Part shown: positions 41,247-48,672 of the stretch, one piece after another
Position numbering within the stretch: position 1 is the stretch's first letter
Layout: each line of letters opens with the position of its first letter
Source of the DNA: Pirellulales bacterium
Lineage (GTDB): Bacteria; Planctomycetota; Planctomycetia; Pirellulales; PALSA-1355
Reading direction: 5' to 3'
DNA: 64,000 nt
Assembly (NCBI GenBank): GCA_022844125.1
Contig: JALHMI010000005.1
Coordinates: 335,768-399,767, forward strand
The notes under the pieces: model-generated
What the model was told of the DNA's origin: nothing
Seen by the model: only the letters and a program-made list of their open reading frames with translations
Database searches by the model: none
Translations under genes and position numbers: made by a program

Positions 41247-42755
41247 TCACCTTTGGCTGAAAGAGACATGCAACCAGTTCTCTCCATTGGAGAATGGCAT
41301 TCCGGGACGAATCACGATGGCATCACACAGAAATCGATTGGCCGGCCCGCCCGAACGCAACCCGTTCATGAAAACGCCGGGCTGCAGGACGGGTTCATAC
41401 TGCGTGGAAAAGCTGCTCGTTGACTGAGCAACTCCGAACATCTCGTCATAGAAGCTCTCGGCCGGCTGCGTGGAACCACCAATATGCGTTTCGAGTCTCG
41501 TGCCAAGTGACTTGCTAGCCCATTCGGCAGTCTCCACATCGCCGAGTCCATGGATAATGCGGTGACCAAAGTTGCTGAGCAGCGAAAGAGTCTGCTGCTC
41601 GGCCTTTTCGGACTTCATCGCGTTGTTGAACGCCTGAAGTGACTGAGTCAGGTACACCATGCACCCCCGATGCGAACGGCACTGGGCGATATACTCCGAA
41701 TCGAATTGGTTGGCCCAACTCTGTGCTTCGTCGCACCACGTGACATGGATGGGATCGCCCGCTTTAGCGGCGGTCCGCAGCACATATCTCTGCATCAGGT
41801 ACTTGAATCCTGCGCCAATAAAGGCACCGCTGTCGCCATATACGGAGGGCGCGACGTTGACCAACAACCATTGCCTTTTGCGCCGCATTTCCTCGAAACT
41901 AAAATTGCTGCTTGTCGACACTCGTTCATGCACCATCCCATTGTTGAACACAAACAGAGTCCCAAACACGCCCGCAAGGATGCTGGACTTCGTTCGATCA
42001 GCCATCCCGGGATACTCTTGCAGGTAATAATCCACGGCCTGCTGAAGGTCATGTGCCGCCTGGCGTGACTTTTCACTCCTGAAGGCAGCTTCGATGCACT
42101 TGCTGTGAAAGCCCTGCCGCCAAGTGGGATCCGCCAGTTGCTCGCCGTTGTGAGCCGCATTCGAAATGAACTGGTGCAGGTCGGATGAGGTGACAGTTCC
42201 GCGAGCTGTCTTTAGGATCTCCACGGCATGATGAATCATCCGTTCCTGCTGCGCGACGAAAAATGCAGCGTTCTCGCCTCCTTTGCCGCCATCGCCATTT
42301 CGCAAGGATTCGCCAATGGTCGTAATGCATTTAGTTATCTCCCGCGCGTCCCCGCCATACCGGCCCGCCTCCGCGAGAAAGTTAAACCTTAGCGCACTCT
42401 TCTCAGCATCAAACACAAGCAATCGATGTGACTGCCTGCAATCCGCAAATATCTTCTGCCACATCGGCAGATCCTCCGGCTTCGCAGCCAAAATCAAGCC
42501 GAAGGTGTGTCGGTCTCGCGCCAAGGCACGGGCTATTTGCCGACCTGATGAACTCGACTTCCCGCCACCAGTGATGCCCATGATCAAGAGTCCGCCGTTA
42601 AGTAAGCCACGGACGGTAAACCAATCCGATTTCGACCATCGAAGAATTCGCCGGTCGAGCTCGCGCCCGGAAGCTCGATTCCGCCTCCGATTGGCGAAAA
42701 TAATCGCCACAAATAGAGCCATCATTCCCACACCGAGAATTTGATCGTCTTGCAT
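41247..42755 (-). CDS. VirD4/TraD-type coupling ATPase
   Basis: The 502-residue protein has an N-terminal membrane segment (residues 8-21), Walker A GITGGGKSSSS (residues 60-70), Walker B HVTWCDEAQSW (about residues 340-350) and typical FtsK/VirD4-like elements (KPEDLPMWQKIFADCRQS, LLVNVAPSVYGDSGAF). Coupling proteins bring relaxosome DNA to a mating channel. No relaxase or other mating genes are seen here, so the element may be mobilizable or its other genes lie outside. It overlaps nothing and follows the ParB-like gene closely. Confidence 0.85.
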   Translation of the reverse strand: MQDDQILGVGMMALFVAIIFANRRRNRASGRELDRRILRWSKSDWFTVRGLLNGGLLIMGITGGGKSSSSGRQIARALARDRHTFGLILAAKPEDLPMWQKIFADCRQSHRLLVFDAEKSALRFNFLAEAGRYGGDAREITKCITTIGESLRNGDGGKGGENAAFFVAQQERMIHHAVEILKTARGTVTSSDLHQFISNAAHNGEQLADPTWRQGFHSKCIEAAFRSEKSRQAAHDLQQAVDYYLQEYPGMADRTKSSILAGVFGTLFVFNNGMVHERVSTSSNFSFEEMRRKRQWLLVNVAPSVYGDSGAFIGAGFKYLMQRYVLRTAAKAGDPIHVTWCDEAQSWANQFDSEYIAQCRSHRGCMVYLTQSLQAFNNAMKSEKAEQQTLSLLSNFGHRIIHGLGDVETAEWASKSLGTRLETHIGGSTQPAESFYDEMFGVAQSTSSFSTQYEPVLQPGVFMNGLRSGGPANRFLCDAIVIRPGMPFSNGENWLHVSFSQR

Positions 42756-42757
42756 GA

Positions 42758-43570
42758 TTAGTTGCTCCGCGACTGATCCCGGACTGTCCGAACGAACGTG
42801 CCAAGTTCCAAGCCTTGCGCACGGGCGGCTCGGGCTTTCTTCAAAACGAGTTCTAGAAGCTCAATAAAGCTCTCTAGGCAGAGCCCTGGTCCCGCAGCCG
42901 ATACTGAGCGACCCTCACCCGCCAACACCGTTGCGCGTGTCGTCGGCTTGCCGTTTACCTGTGACGGCGACATTCGGTTCCGCTTGAGCTCGCCACCTAG
43001 GGCGTCGCGGGTGATCGCGCCCTTCAGCACCTGATGGGCCAACTGAGCTTGTTGGGCCGAATCCTCTATCCGTGCGAGTTGGTACGCCACACTAGCGCCA
43101 ACTCCCCGAGCCGATAGCTGGCTTGCCAACTCCTCAGGAAGCTTGAGATACGACAAAAGCTTCGTAACTTTCGAGGCCGGGAACCCGAGCCTGCTGGCCG
43201 CCTCCGATGCTGACCAGCTCATCTCCTGCATTAGCCGAGCAATAGCTCGGGCTGTCGCGAGAGGACTCACACATTCACGTTGCGCGTTGGCAACAATCGC
43301 TTTCTGAATCGCCGCGGCATCGGTGACGGCCTCACCTTCGATGATCGCCGCAATGGTTCTCGCCCCCAATAATCGCTGTGCGGCCGTGCGTCGATGCCCA
43401 TCCACGAGGATAAACTCCTGTCCCTCGCGTCGGACCCGCACCGGGTAGAGCTGCCCAACTGCCTTGATCGATTGAGCCAAGCCTTTGACGGCTTCCTCGT
43501 TGACCGAATCGCGAATGTTATCGCTTTTGAGACTCCCCAGCGGGATGTCGTGGATGACTTCATGCGTCAT
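42758..43570 (-). CDS. ParB-like nuclease/partition protein
   Basis: From ATG 43570 the 270-residue protein has the ParB N-terminal part IPLGSLKSDNIRDSVNEE, VRVRREGQEFILVDGHRRTAAQ (GHRR at residues 58-61) and a following helix-turn-helix MSWSASEAASRLGFPASKVTKLL. These proteins bind centromere-like sites or act as CTP-dependent clamps. It overlaps the gene upstream by 11 bases. In such elements it may serve in replication or partition of the excised form. Confidence 0.85.
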   Translation of the reverse strand: MTHEVIHDIPLGSLKSDNIRDSVNEEAVKGLAQSIKAVGQLYPVRVRREGQEFILVDGHRRTAAQRLLGARTIAAIIEGEAVTDAAAIQKAIVANAQRECVSPLATARAIARLMQEMSWSASEAASRLGFPASKVTKLLSYLKLPEELASQLSARGVGASVAYQLARIEDSAQQAQLAHQVLKGAITRDALGGELKRNRMSPSQVNGKPTTRATVLAGEGRSVSAAGPGLCLESFIELLELVLKKARAARAQGLELGTFVRTVRDQSRSN

Positions 43571-44444
43571 GGTCGGTCCCCTTGCGTTGGAGGCGTTTGT
43601 GCGGCCACTCAGCGATCCGGGCCAGGTTGGCAGCAAATCCGGCCCACCGGCTCACTGCAATTCCCACGAGAATGGCAAGAATCAATGCGACCAAGTTCCA
43701 GTTCACGCGTTTGGCTGCCTCGCCGGCTACTGCGCCTGGCACTGATGCGAGAGGCTTGATTGCGGCGTCTCCCACCACTTCAGCCAGTCCACGCGTGCCG
43801 TCCAGAAACTCACCGGGCGCCGTGACAAAGGCTGTAAGCCCCGCTCCGATGGAGAGGGCCCCTTTGTTACGCCAGATGAAGTCGCAGGCCCGATCACCAT
43901 GTTTGGCGACCACCGCCATCAAGTCGGGCTTGAGCGTGCCATCGGCCGCCAGCATCGCCAACCGCCGTCCGTTTTGGGGCGTAACCCGCACAAGAGCCTG
44001 GATACCTTCCTTGCCAAATCCATCGATCAGCTTTTCGCCTACAGAGCCGTGCCGAATGAGCGCGGTTGCGGCATCGTCGCCGTACCGTGCAACCGTTCCG
44101 AGTGACTTCTTACTTAGAGCGAGGACAAGGGCACCATCCCCATGCTTGGCCATGATCCTTAAGGCGATTCCGCCGTGTTCGCCGGCTTCGCTGGCGATTC
44201 GGCCCGCACGCGGACCGACTTTCTTGAACGCGCCTACGACGACCTCGTCACCGTGCGACGCGGCCAGTCGGGTCATTTTCCCGGCCATAGTCTCAATACC
44301 CTCTTCGGCGACCTCCTTTCCAAATTTCTTGGCGGTGAACTCAACCGCTTCCTGGACGACCTTGCTCGCGACCCCAGCGTTTGCCGAGCCCGAGAGTGTA
44401 AGCAGTGCGATCCCTACGGACACTACTTTTAGCGATGGGCGCAT
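43560..44444 (-). CDS. exported or membrane protein with HGD repeats
   Basis: The 294-residue protein has a signal peptide (residues 1-23), then a helical region with a repeated K/R/S-HGD or YGD motif about every 22-35 residues (SHGDEVV, EHGGIAL, KHGDGAL, RYGDDAA, RHGSVGE, KHGDRA), and a C-terminal membrane helix with a basic tail. Repeats of this type occur in planctomycete mobile-element proteins; the role is unknown, perhaps a surface or channel component. Confidence 0.6.
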   Translation of the reverse strand: MRPSLKVVSVGIALLTLSGSANAGVASKVVQEAVEFTAKKFGKEVAEEGIETMAGKMTRLAASHGDEVVVGAFKKVGPRAGRIASEAGEHGGIALRIMAKHGDGALVLALSKKSLGTVARYGDDAATALIRHGSVGEKLIDGFGKEGIQALVRVTPQNGRRLAMLAADGTLKPDLMAVVAKHGDRACDFIWRNKGALSIGAGLTAFVTAPGEFLDGTRGLAEVVGDAAIKPLASVPGAVAGEAAKRVNWNLVALILAILVGIAVSRWAGFAANLARIAEWPHKRLQRKGTDHDA

Positions 44445-44488
44445 ATTGTCTCTCCTATCTACGGGAGGGAAAATTTAGAAAGGTGACT

Positions 44489-45472
44489 TTAAGGCAGGAC
44501 TACGGCGCGAATTGAGGCACTTCGGGCCTCTGCACGGCGACTCGCATAGTCACGGAGGAGACGTTCAAGTCCTGGAGAAGACCCATCACCTTGAACGATC
44601 ACTTCTTCTAACTCACTTAGAATGTGATCGAGGCGCGTTGCGATTTCGCCCACGGGATCGTAGAACTTGTCGTATGCCCACGACACGATGTAGTCGACGA
44701 TAATCCCGATCACTAATCCGCCCATGAATGTCACCGTGCCAGTTCCGGCACCGACGCTCAGGATGCCGGCGGACGTGGCAAGCCTCGCCGCGGCAAGCGC
44801 AAGCACTTCACCGCTTACGAAACTCACGAGTTCTTTGCTCGCCGTTCCACGGAAATCCGCTTGCACCGACGCAACGGCTTCTTGGACCGCCTGCTTTAGT
44901 CGCCGCTGAATTGCCTGCCGGTCAACCTGTGCCGGCAATGCCTCAGAGGGAAGTCCCTCAAGGTCAGCTTGCAAGCGAACAAGCACCTGCGAGTCGACAT
45001 CCGATAGGTGGCGAACGCACGTTGCGACACTCGATTCAATCAGCTTGTCAAGTTGCTCCGCCCGGAAGATGTGCTCCGAAAACCGATTCTCGACAAAGGC
45101 TTCATGCTCGCTCCCACCCCCCAGGTAGTCTTTTCCCAGTAACCACTTCGATTTCCAACCCAGTACGTCTTCCGCGAAACCTCGCGTTCCTCGTCGAGCC
45201 TCCACGAAGAATTCATGCACCGGTGTGACATTCTTGGCCACGCCGAAGCTACCTTGTCTCTCCGCCCACCCTAAATGCCCATCGATAATCTCTTCCAGCT
45301 TCTGAACGTGAGCAGCATTTTCACGCAACCCTGTCGAGGCTTCGTCAAGTCCAGCACGGGCAATCCATGCGATGCCCTGACCGACAGGCACTCCCAAAAG
45401 GAGAATCAAAGCGATGCCTCGTCGTGTGCGCAAGAAGGGTGCAACCCGATGCTTCAAAAATCGCAGGTTCAT
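44489..45472 (-). CDS. membrane protein, 327 aa
   Basis: From ATG 45472 the protein has an N-terminal membrane helix (about residues 20-40, RGIALILLLGVPVGQGIAW), a long helical periplasmic-like part with coiled-coil stretches, and a C-terminal hydrophobic helix pair (about 235-280, TFMGGLVIGIIVDYIVSWA). It stops 44 bases upstream of the HGD-repeat protein gene. Possibly a channel or mating-pair protein; not recognised. Confidence 0.6.
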   Translation of the reverse strand: MNLRFLKHRVAPFLRTRRGIALILLLGVPVGQGIAWIARAGLDEASTGLRENAAHVQKLEEIIDGHLGWAERQGSFGVAKNVTPVHEFFVEARRGTRGFAEDVLGWKSKWLLGKDYLGGGSEHEAFVENRFSEHIFRAEQLDKLIESSVATCVRHLSDVDSQVLVRLQADLEGLPSEALPAQVDRQAIQRRLKQAVQEAVASVQADFRGTASKELVSFVSGEVLALAAARLATSAGILSVGAGTGTVTFMGGLVIGIIVDYIVSWAYDKFYDPVGEIATRLDHILSELEEVIVQGDGSSPGLERLLRDYASRRAEARSASIRAVVLP

Positions 45473-45668
45473 CTTTAGTCTCCCAATCGATAGTCCGCTC
45501 CTATTCATTCCCTGCTCTTATTCACGCCCAAGAAGCACACGATCGGACACGTTCCTGACAGACCACGACAAAATTTAGATTGACCTCAATCTGTCGCTGC
45601 AATAAGGTCGAACATGAATCGCGAATCACTCTCGACGGTCTCAAGGTCCCGTACGGAAGGCAATTGCG

Positions 45669-46178
45669 ATGCATTCACGCAATCATTCGTTGACGCAGAG
45701 CGACGACGGGCAGGATTGCCAACAGCCGTGGAAGGTCGGAGGATTGAGGGAGAACGCCAACGAGCCTATTCTGCCAATTCAGAATGGTTCCCACTACAAG
45801 GTGAGGCTCGCGCTAGCAGAGTGGCGGAACCTCGAACGTATGCAGCGGCGCTCACCTCGGGCGTTTCTAGCACTTGTGAATCTGTGCAACGGGACAACTT
45901 CCGTTGGTGATATTCCGCATCCCGAGGATTTCGCGATTCTAACTAGAAATGGCGCTGTCCAGCCGGATGGACAAATCCTGCCAATCGTCCGGGATGTCTT
46001 ACTTTCCAGCCTCCGAGACACTCCCGACGGTCTCGCGCTTGTGTCACCCTTCGTCCTAAGGGGACCGGAGGACATCCGTGTCCTTGAATCTGTCGCTCGC
46101 CGCGTCGAATCGTCGTTCGTCGAGCTTATTCGCGGCGCGGATCATCGGGATCGAGACGACGAATCCCCGCACAGGTAG
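45669..46178 (+). CDS. hypothetical protein, 169 aa
   Basis: This rightward gene converges on the ECF sigma gene, overlapping it by 53 bases. The product has a disordered N-terminus, then KVRLALAEWRNLERMQRR and an ordered alpha/beta part (GDIPHPEDFAILTRNGAV, GLALVSPFVLRGPEDIRVL). No recognised domain. The convergent overlap with sigma could matter for regulation. Confidence 0.55.
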   Translation: MHSRNHSLTQSDDGQDCQQPWKVGGLRENANEPILPIQNGSHYKVRLALAEWRNLERMQRRSPRAFLALVNLCNGTTSVGDIPHPEDFAILTRNGAVQPDGQILPIVRDVLLSSLRDTPDGLALVSPFVLRGPEDIRVLESVARRVESSFVELIRGADHRDRDDESPHR

Positions 46179-46707
46179 ACTCCTCAAGTAGATTACGAAT
46201 TAGGCGTTTAGCACAGGTGATTCGTCTTGAAACTGTCTTTGAGCTTATTCCAAGCCGAGCAGCAATCTCAGCATGCGAATACCCATGCCGGAGCAGTTGC
46301 AGTGTCTCACTAACTTTTTGTCCAGCCCGGACTTCAAGAAACTCAAGAAGTTCTTCGAACTCGCACTCACTGCTGAACGCCCCCGCCGAAGTCCTACACA
46401 TCAACATTCGTTCTATTCCAGGAACGCCGGACATTTCGACCAATGCCGGACGGTTTCGCGTTTTCCCAAATTTTTTGCGGAACCAGTCGCACACTACGTT
46501 CCTTGCTATGACAATTATTAGGCCTTCATTGCAGACAAGGTGCGGTGCATTTTGCGCGTCGTCAGCAGTGGCAAGAACCTTTAGGAGTACGGTCTGCACC
46601 GCGTCCTCCCTATCCGGATGCTTCATCGAAGGTGCTCGATTACATACGCCAAGTACAAGGCGTCTGATTGCTCTTTCAGTCTCTTCATTGTTGACTCGAA
46701 TATCCAT
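46126..46707 (-). CDS. ECF-type sigma-70 factor
   Basis: The 193-residue protein has a region 2-like segment (HPDREDAVQTVLLKVLA, LIIVIARNVVCDWFRKKF) and a region 4 helix-turn-helix (GYSHAEIAARLGISSKTVSRRITCAKRLIRNLL). It probably switches transcription of neighbouring genes of the element. It carries no obvious anti-sigma partner; the convergent 169-aa gene could be a candidate but shows no such domain. Confidence 0.85.
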   Translation of the reverse strand: MDIRVNNEETERAIRRLVLGVCNRAPSMKHPDREDAVQTVLLKVLATADDAQNAPHLVCNEGLIIVIARNVVCDWFRKKFGKTRNRPALVEMSGVPGIERMLMCRTSAGAFSSECEFEELLEFLEVRAGQKVSETLQLLRHGYSHAEIAARLGISSKTVSRRITCAKRLIRNLLEESTCAGIRRLDPDDPRRE

Positions 46708-47042
46708 TTCGATCGTCCCCTATCCGGCTGTGCGCGCAATTCCCTCTAAACGATCTAGCCCCAACTTTTGCCCGCCACAGTAAGACTCAACATCTCGGGG
46801 CCGTTAAACCAGGGAAACCAGTGAAACCAGGACGCTTGCGTCAACGACACCCCGACGTCGTGTGTTGCGCGCACTTTCCCTCTCCACAGCCTAGACGCTA
46901 TTACCTTCGTGCGATTCTCCGGCCACTATTGCGACTTCAATCGCAGATTTCTCTGGCGGCACCACGATGACAATTCGGAAACGAGCATTGGCGCGGAGAA
47001 AGAGCACCATTTACGTCGCTGCGACATGAAGTTGATCGAATC
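46708..47042. promoter_or_regulatory. intergenic region with direct repeats and promoter potential
   Basis: A 335-base gap between the sigma gene and the recombinase operon end. It contains the AAACCAG repeats listed separately, a rightward AT-rich stretch near 46880-46920 and a short rightward frame (46909-47100) that overlaps the recombinase end and is not accepted. It may hold the sigma gene promoter. Confidence 0.35.
46806..46830 (+). repeat. three direct AAACCAG repeats, 9-bp period
   Basis: AAACCAG occurs at 46806-46812, 46815-46821 and 46824-46830, with spacers GG and TG, giving three tandem 9-base units. Short tandem sites at this spacing resemble iterons or binding sites placed on one DNA face. 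They lie 99 bases upstream of the sigma gene start (46707). Confidence 0.6.
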
Positions 47043-48065
47043 TCAGACCGAAATCCGCTCGACGATGTTCCGGGTGATCTGCTTTTGCCGACGGTCGTAG
47101 AGCTTTGTTACTCGGCTGTCGGAGTGGCCAAGGAGGAACTGAACGTCCTCTAAGGCTACCCCATGGAGCAGCAGATCGGTCGCTGCCATCGACCGGAAGC
47201 TGTGCGGCGAAATTAGCCCCGGCAAGCCGGCGGCTTTCAGCCGTCGCTTCACCATGCGGCATATATCCACGCCATTCATCGCCCGTCGCGAGAGTGTGCC
47301 CCGTCGCCCGCTCGCCGTACGAAACACTGGGCTCTCCTTGCCAGCCGCTTCGAGACCTCCGGCCACGACGTACTCCTGAAGCACGCGCTGAAGGTCGGCA
47401 CGCACGGGGATTGAACGGGCCTTCCCACGCTTCTCGTTGAACTTCAATGAGAACTGAACGCCGTCGAACTCAAGGTCCTTGAGTCGCAGCTTCGCCACGG
47501 CACCTGCGCGAGCGGCCGTATAGATCAGTGTTGCAATCAAGGCCCGGTCACGAAAATCGACGACGGATTCCGATGGAATCGCATTCAGCAGTTGACGTGA
47601 TTGTTCGACGGTGATCTCCGGCGTCTTTCCTTCCGTCGCCGAGTACCGCTCAGTCCGCACCGAAAGTGCGGGATTGAGAACGATGACGTGACGCTGGACA
47701 AGCACGTCGAGGAAGGAGCGGATCGCAGCCAAATACAGCTTCTTGGAAGGCGTGCTGATGGCCAGTTCGTCGAAATACTGACCAACCATGCCCGGCGTAA
47801 TCCGGGGCAGTTCTATCTGCCGCCGCTCGGCCCAACTCAGAAAGTGGCGTACCGCGTGGAGGTATGCTCGTCTCGTGTAGGCATTTCTCAGTTTGCCAAG
47901 GAAGAATTCCTCCCAGGCAAACTGCGCGCTGCTGCCAGCATTCGAGATTGATTGAGGGATTACGATTTGAGAACGGTAGGCTGGCTCTAGGGGACTGAGT
48001 AAGTTCGCCGCCCGGCTCTGCGCAGGCGATTGCGGGTTGCCCCCGCCTGCAAGATCGCCACTCAC
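47043..48065 (-). CDS. tyrosine recombinase, Xer-like
   Basis: The 340-residue protein has all catalytic residues: Arg186 (YTAARAGAV), His288-x-x-Arg291 (HSFR), His314 (LLGHSD) and Tyr323 (KLYDRR). The N-terminal core-binding domain starts near residue 50 (WEEFFLGKLRNAYTRRAY). The GTG start overlaps the toxin stop as GTGA, so it is translated with the toxin-antitoxin pair. It may move a cassette or resolve dimers; no target repeats were found. Confidence 0.9.
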   Translation of the reverse strand: MSGDLAGGGNPQSPAQSRAANLLSPLEPAYRSQIVIPQSISNAGSSAQFAWEEFFLGKLRNAYTRRAYLHAVRHFLSWAERRQIELPRITPGMVGQYFDELAISTPSKKLYLAAIRSFLDVLVQRHVIVLNPALSVRTERYSATEGKTPEITVEQSRQLLNAIPSESVVDFRDRALIATLIYTAARAGAVAKLRLKDLEFDGVQFSLKFNEKRGKARSIPVRADLQRVLQEYVVAGGLEAAGKESPVFRTASGRRGTLSRRAMNGVDICRMVKRRLKAAGLPGLISPHSFRSMAATDLLLHGVALEDVQFLLGHSDSRVTKLYDRRQKQITRNIVERISV

Positions 48066-48337
48066 TGGAGGGCCTGCCTGCTATGGAAGACCCGAAGTAT
48101 CTGCACCTCGGATTCCGTCACGCGGTAGACAATGATGAATGGTAAGCCAGGCGTGACTAGCTCACGCGTTCCTTCGACCGTTCCGCGGCGTCCAGATAAC
48201 GGGAATGGCTCCAGCCGCTCGACCGCCAGTTTGATGCGGCGTGCACAATCCTGAGCCACGAACGGATTCTCATCATGGATATGTCGCAAAGAGTTGCGCA
48301 GCGTGAGCACGGCACTGCTGACCCAGCGGACCCGCAT
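48062..48337 (-). CDS. ParE/RelE-type toxin
   Basis: The 91-residue protein has the ParE layout: an N-terminal helix pair (TLRNSLRHIHDENPFVAQDCARRIKLAV), FPLSGRRGTVEGTREL, and a C-terminal strand pair (LPFIIVYRVTESEVQILRVFHSRQ). ParE toxins inhibit gyrase, RelE cut mRNA; the length favours ParE. It directly follows its antitoxin, sharing one base at 48337, and its stop overlaps the recombinase start. Confidence 0.85.
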   Translation of the reverse strand: MRVRWVSSAVLTLRNSLRHIHDENPFVAQDCARRIKLAVERLEPFPLSGRRGTVEGTRELVTPGLPFIIVYRVTESEVQILRVFHSRQALQ

Positions 48338-48570
48338 CAGCGAAACTCGTTGAACACGGCCCGAACTTCCTTGTCGGACGCAAACTGCCCGCCGTCCGCT
48401 TCGCCGATTGCCCGCTCCACTTCCTCAATCTGCCATTTATGCAGAGCGATGTATTCCGACACAGCCTTCTTGATGAGATAGCTGCGGTCACGTTCAGTGA
48501 CTTTTCCCAGCTTGTCCAGGAACGCGACGTCTTCCGCGTCCAGTCGACAGGTTACGTTGACCTTTTCCAT
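48337..48570 (-). CDS. ribbon-helix-helix antitoxin
   Basis: From ATG 48570 (77 residues) the protein has a strand KVNVTCRLDAED, then helices with SYLIKKAVSEYIAL, the CopG/ParD pattern, and a C-terminal toxin-binding tail (GEADGGQFASDKEVRAVFNEF). It would bind the ParE-like toxin and repress the operon. An alternative start at 48582 adds four residues. Confidence 0.85.
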   Translation of the reverse strand: MEKVNVTCRLDAEDVAFLDKLGKVTERDRSYLIKKAVSEYIALHKWQIEEVERAIGEADGGQFASDKEVRAVFNEFR

Positions 48571-48672
48571 AGTGCCTCGCATGGTTGTTCATGTTGAGAC
48601 ACTATCACGTCTTATTGGCTCGCGCAAGCGAATACGCTGCCATGCATCTCAGCATGCAGCAAATAACCTCCT

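Noticed and set aside
46909-47100. 63-aa rightward ORF at the end of the recombinase gene
   Set aside because: It overlaps the recombinase 3' end on the opposite strand and has no support.
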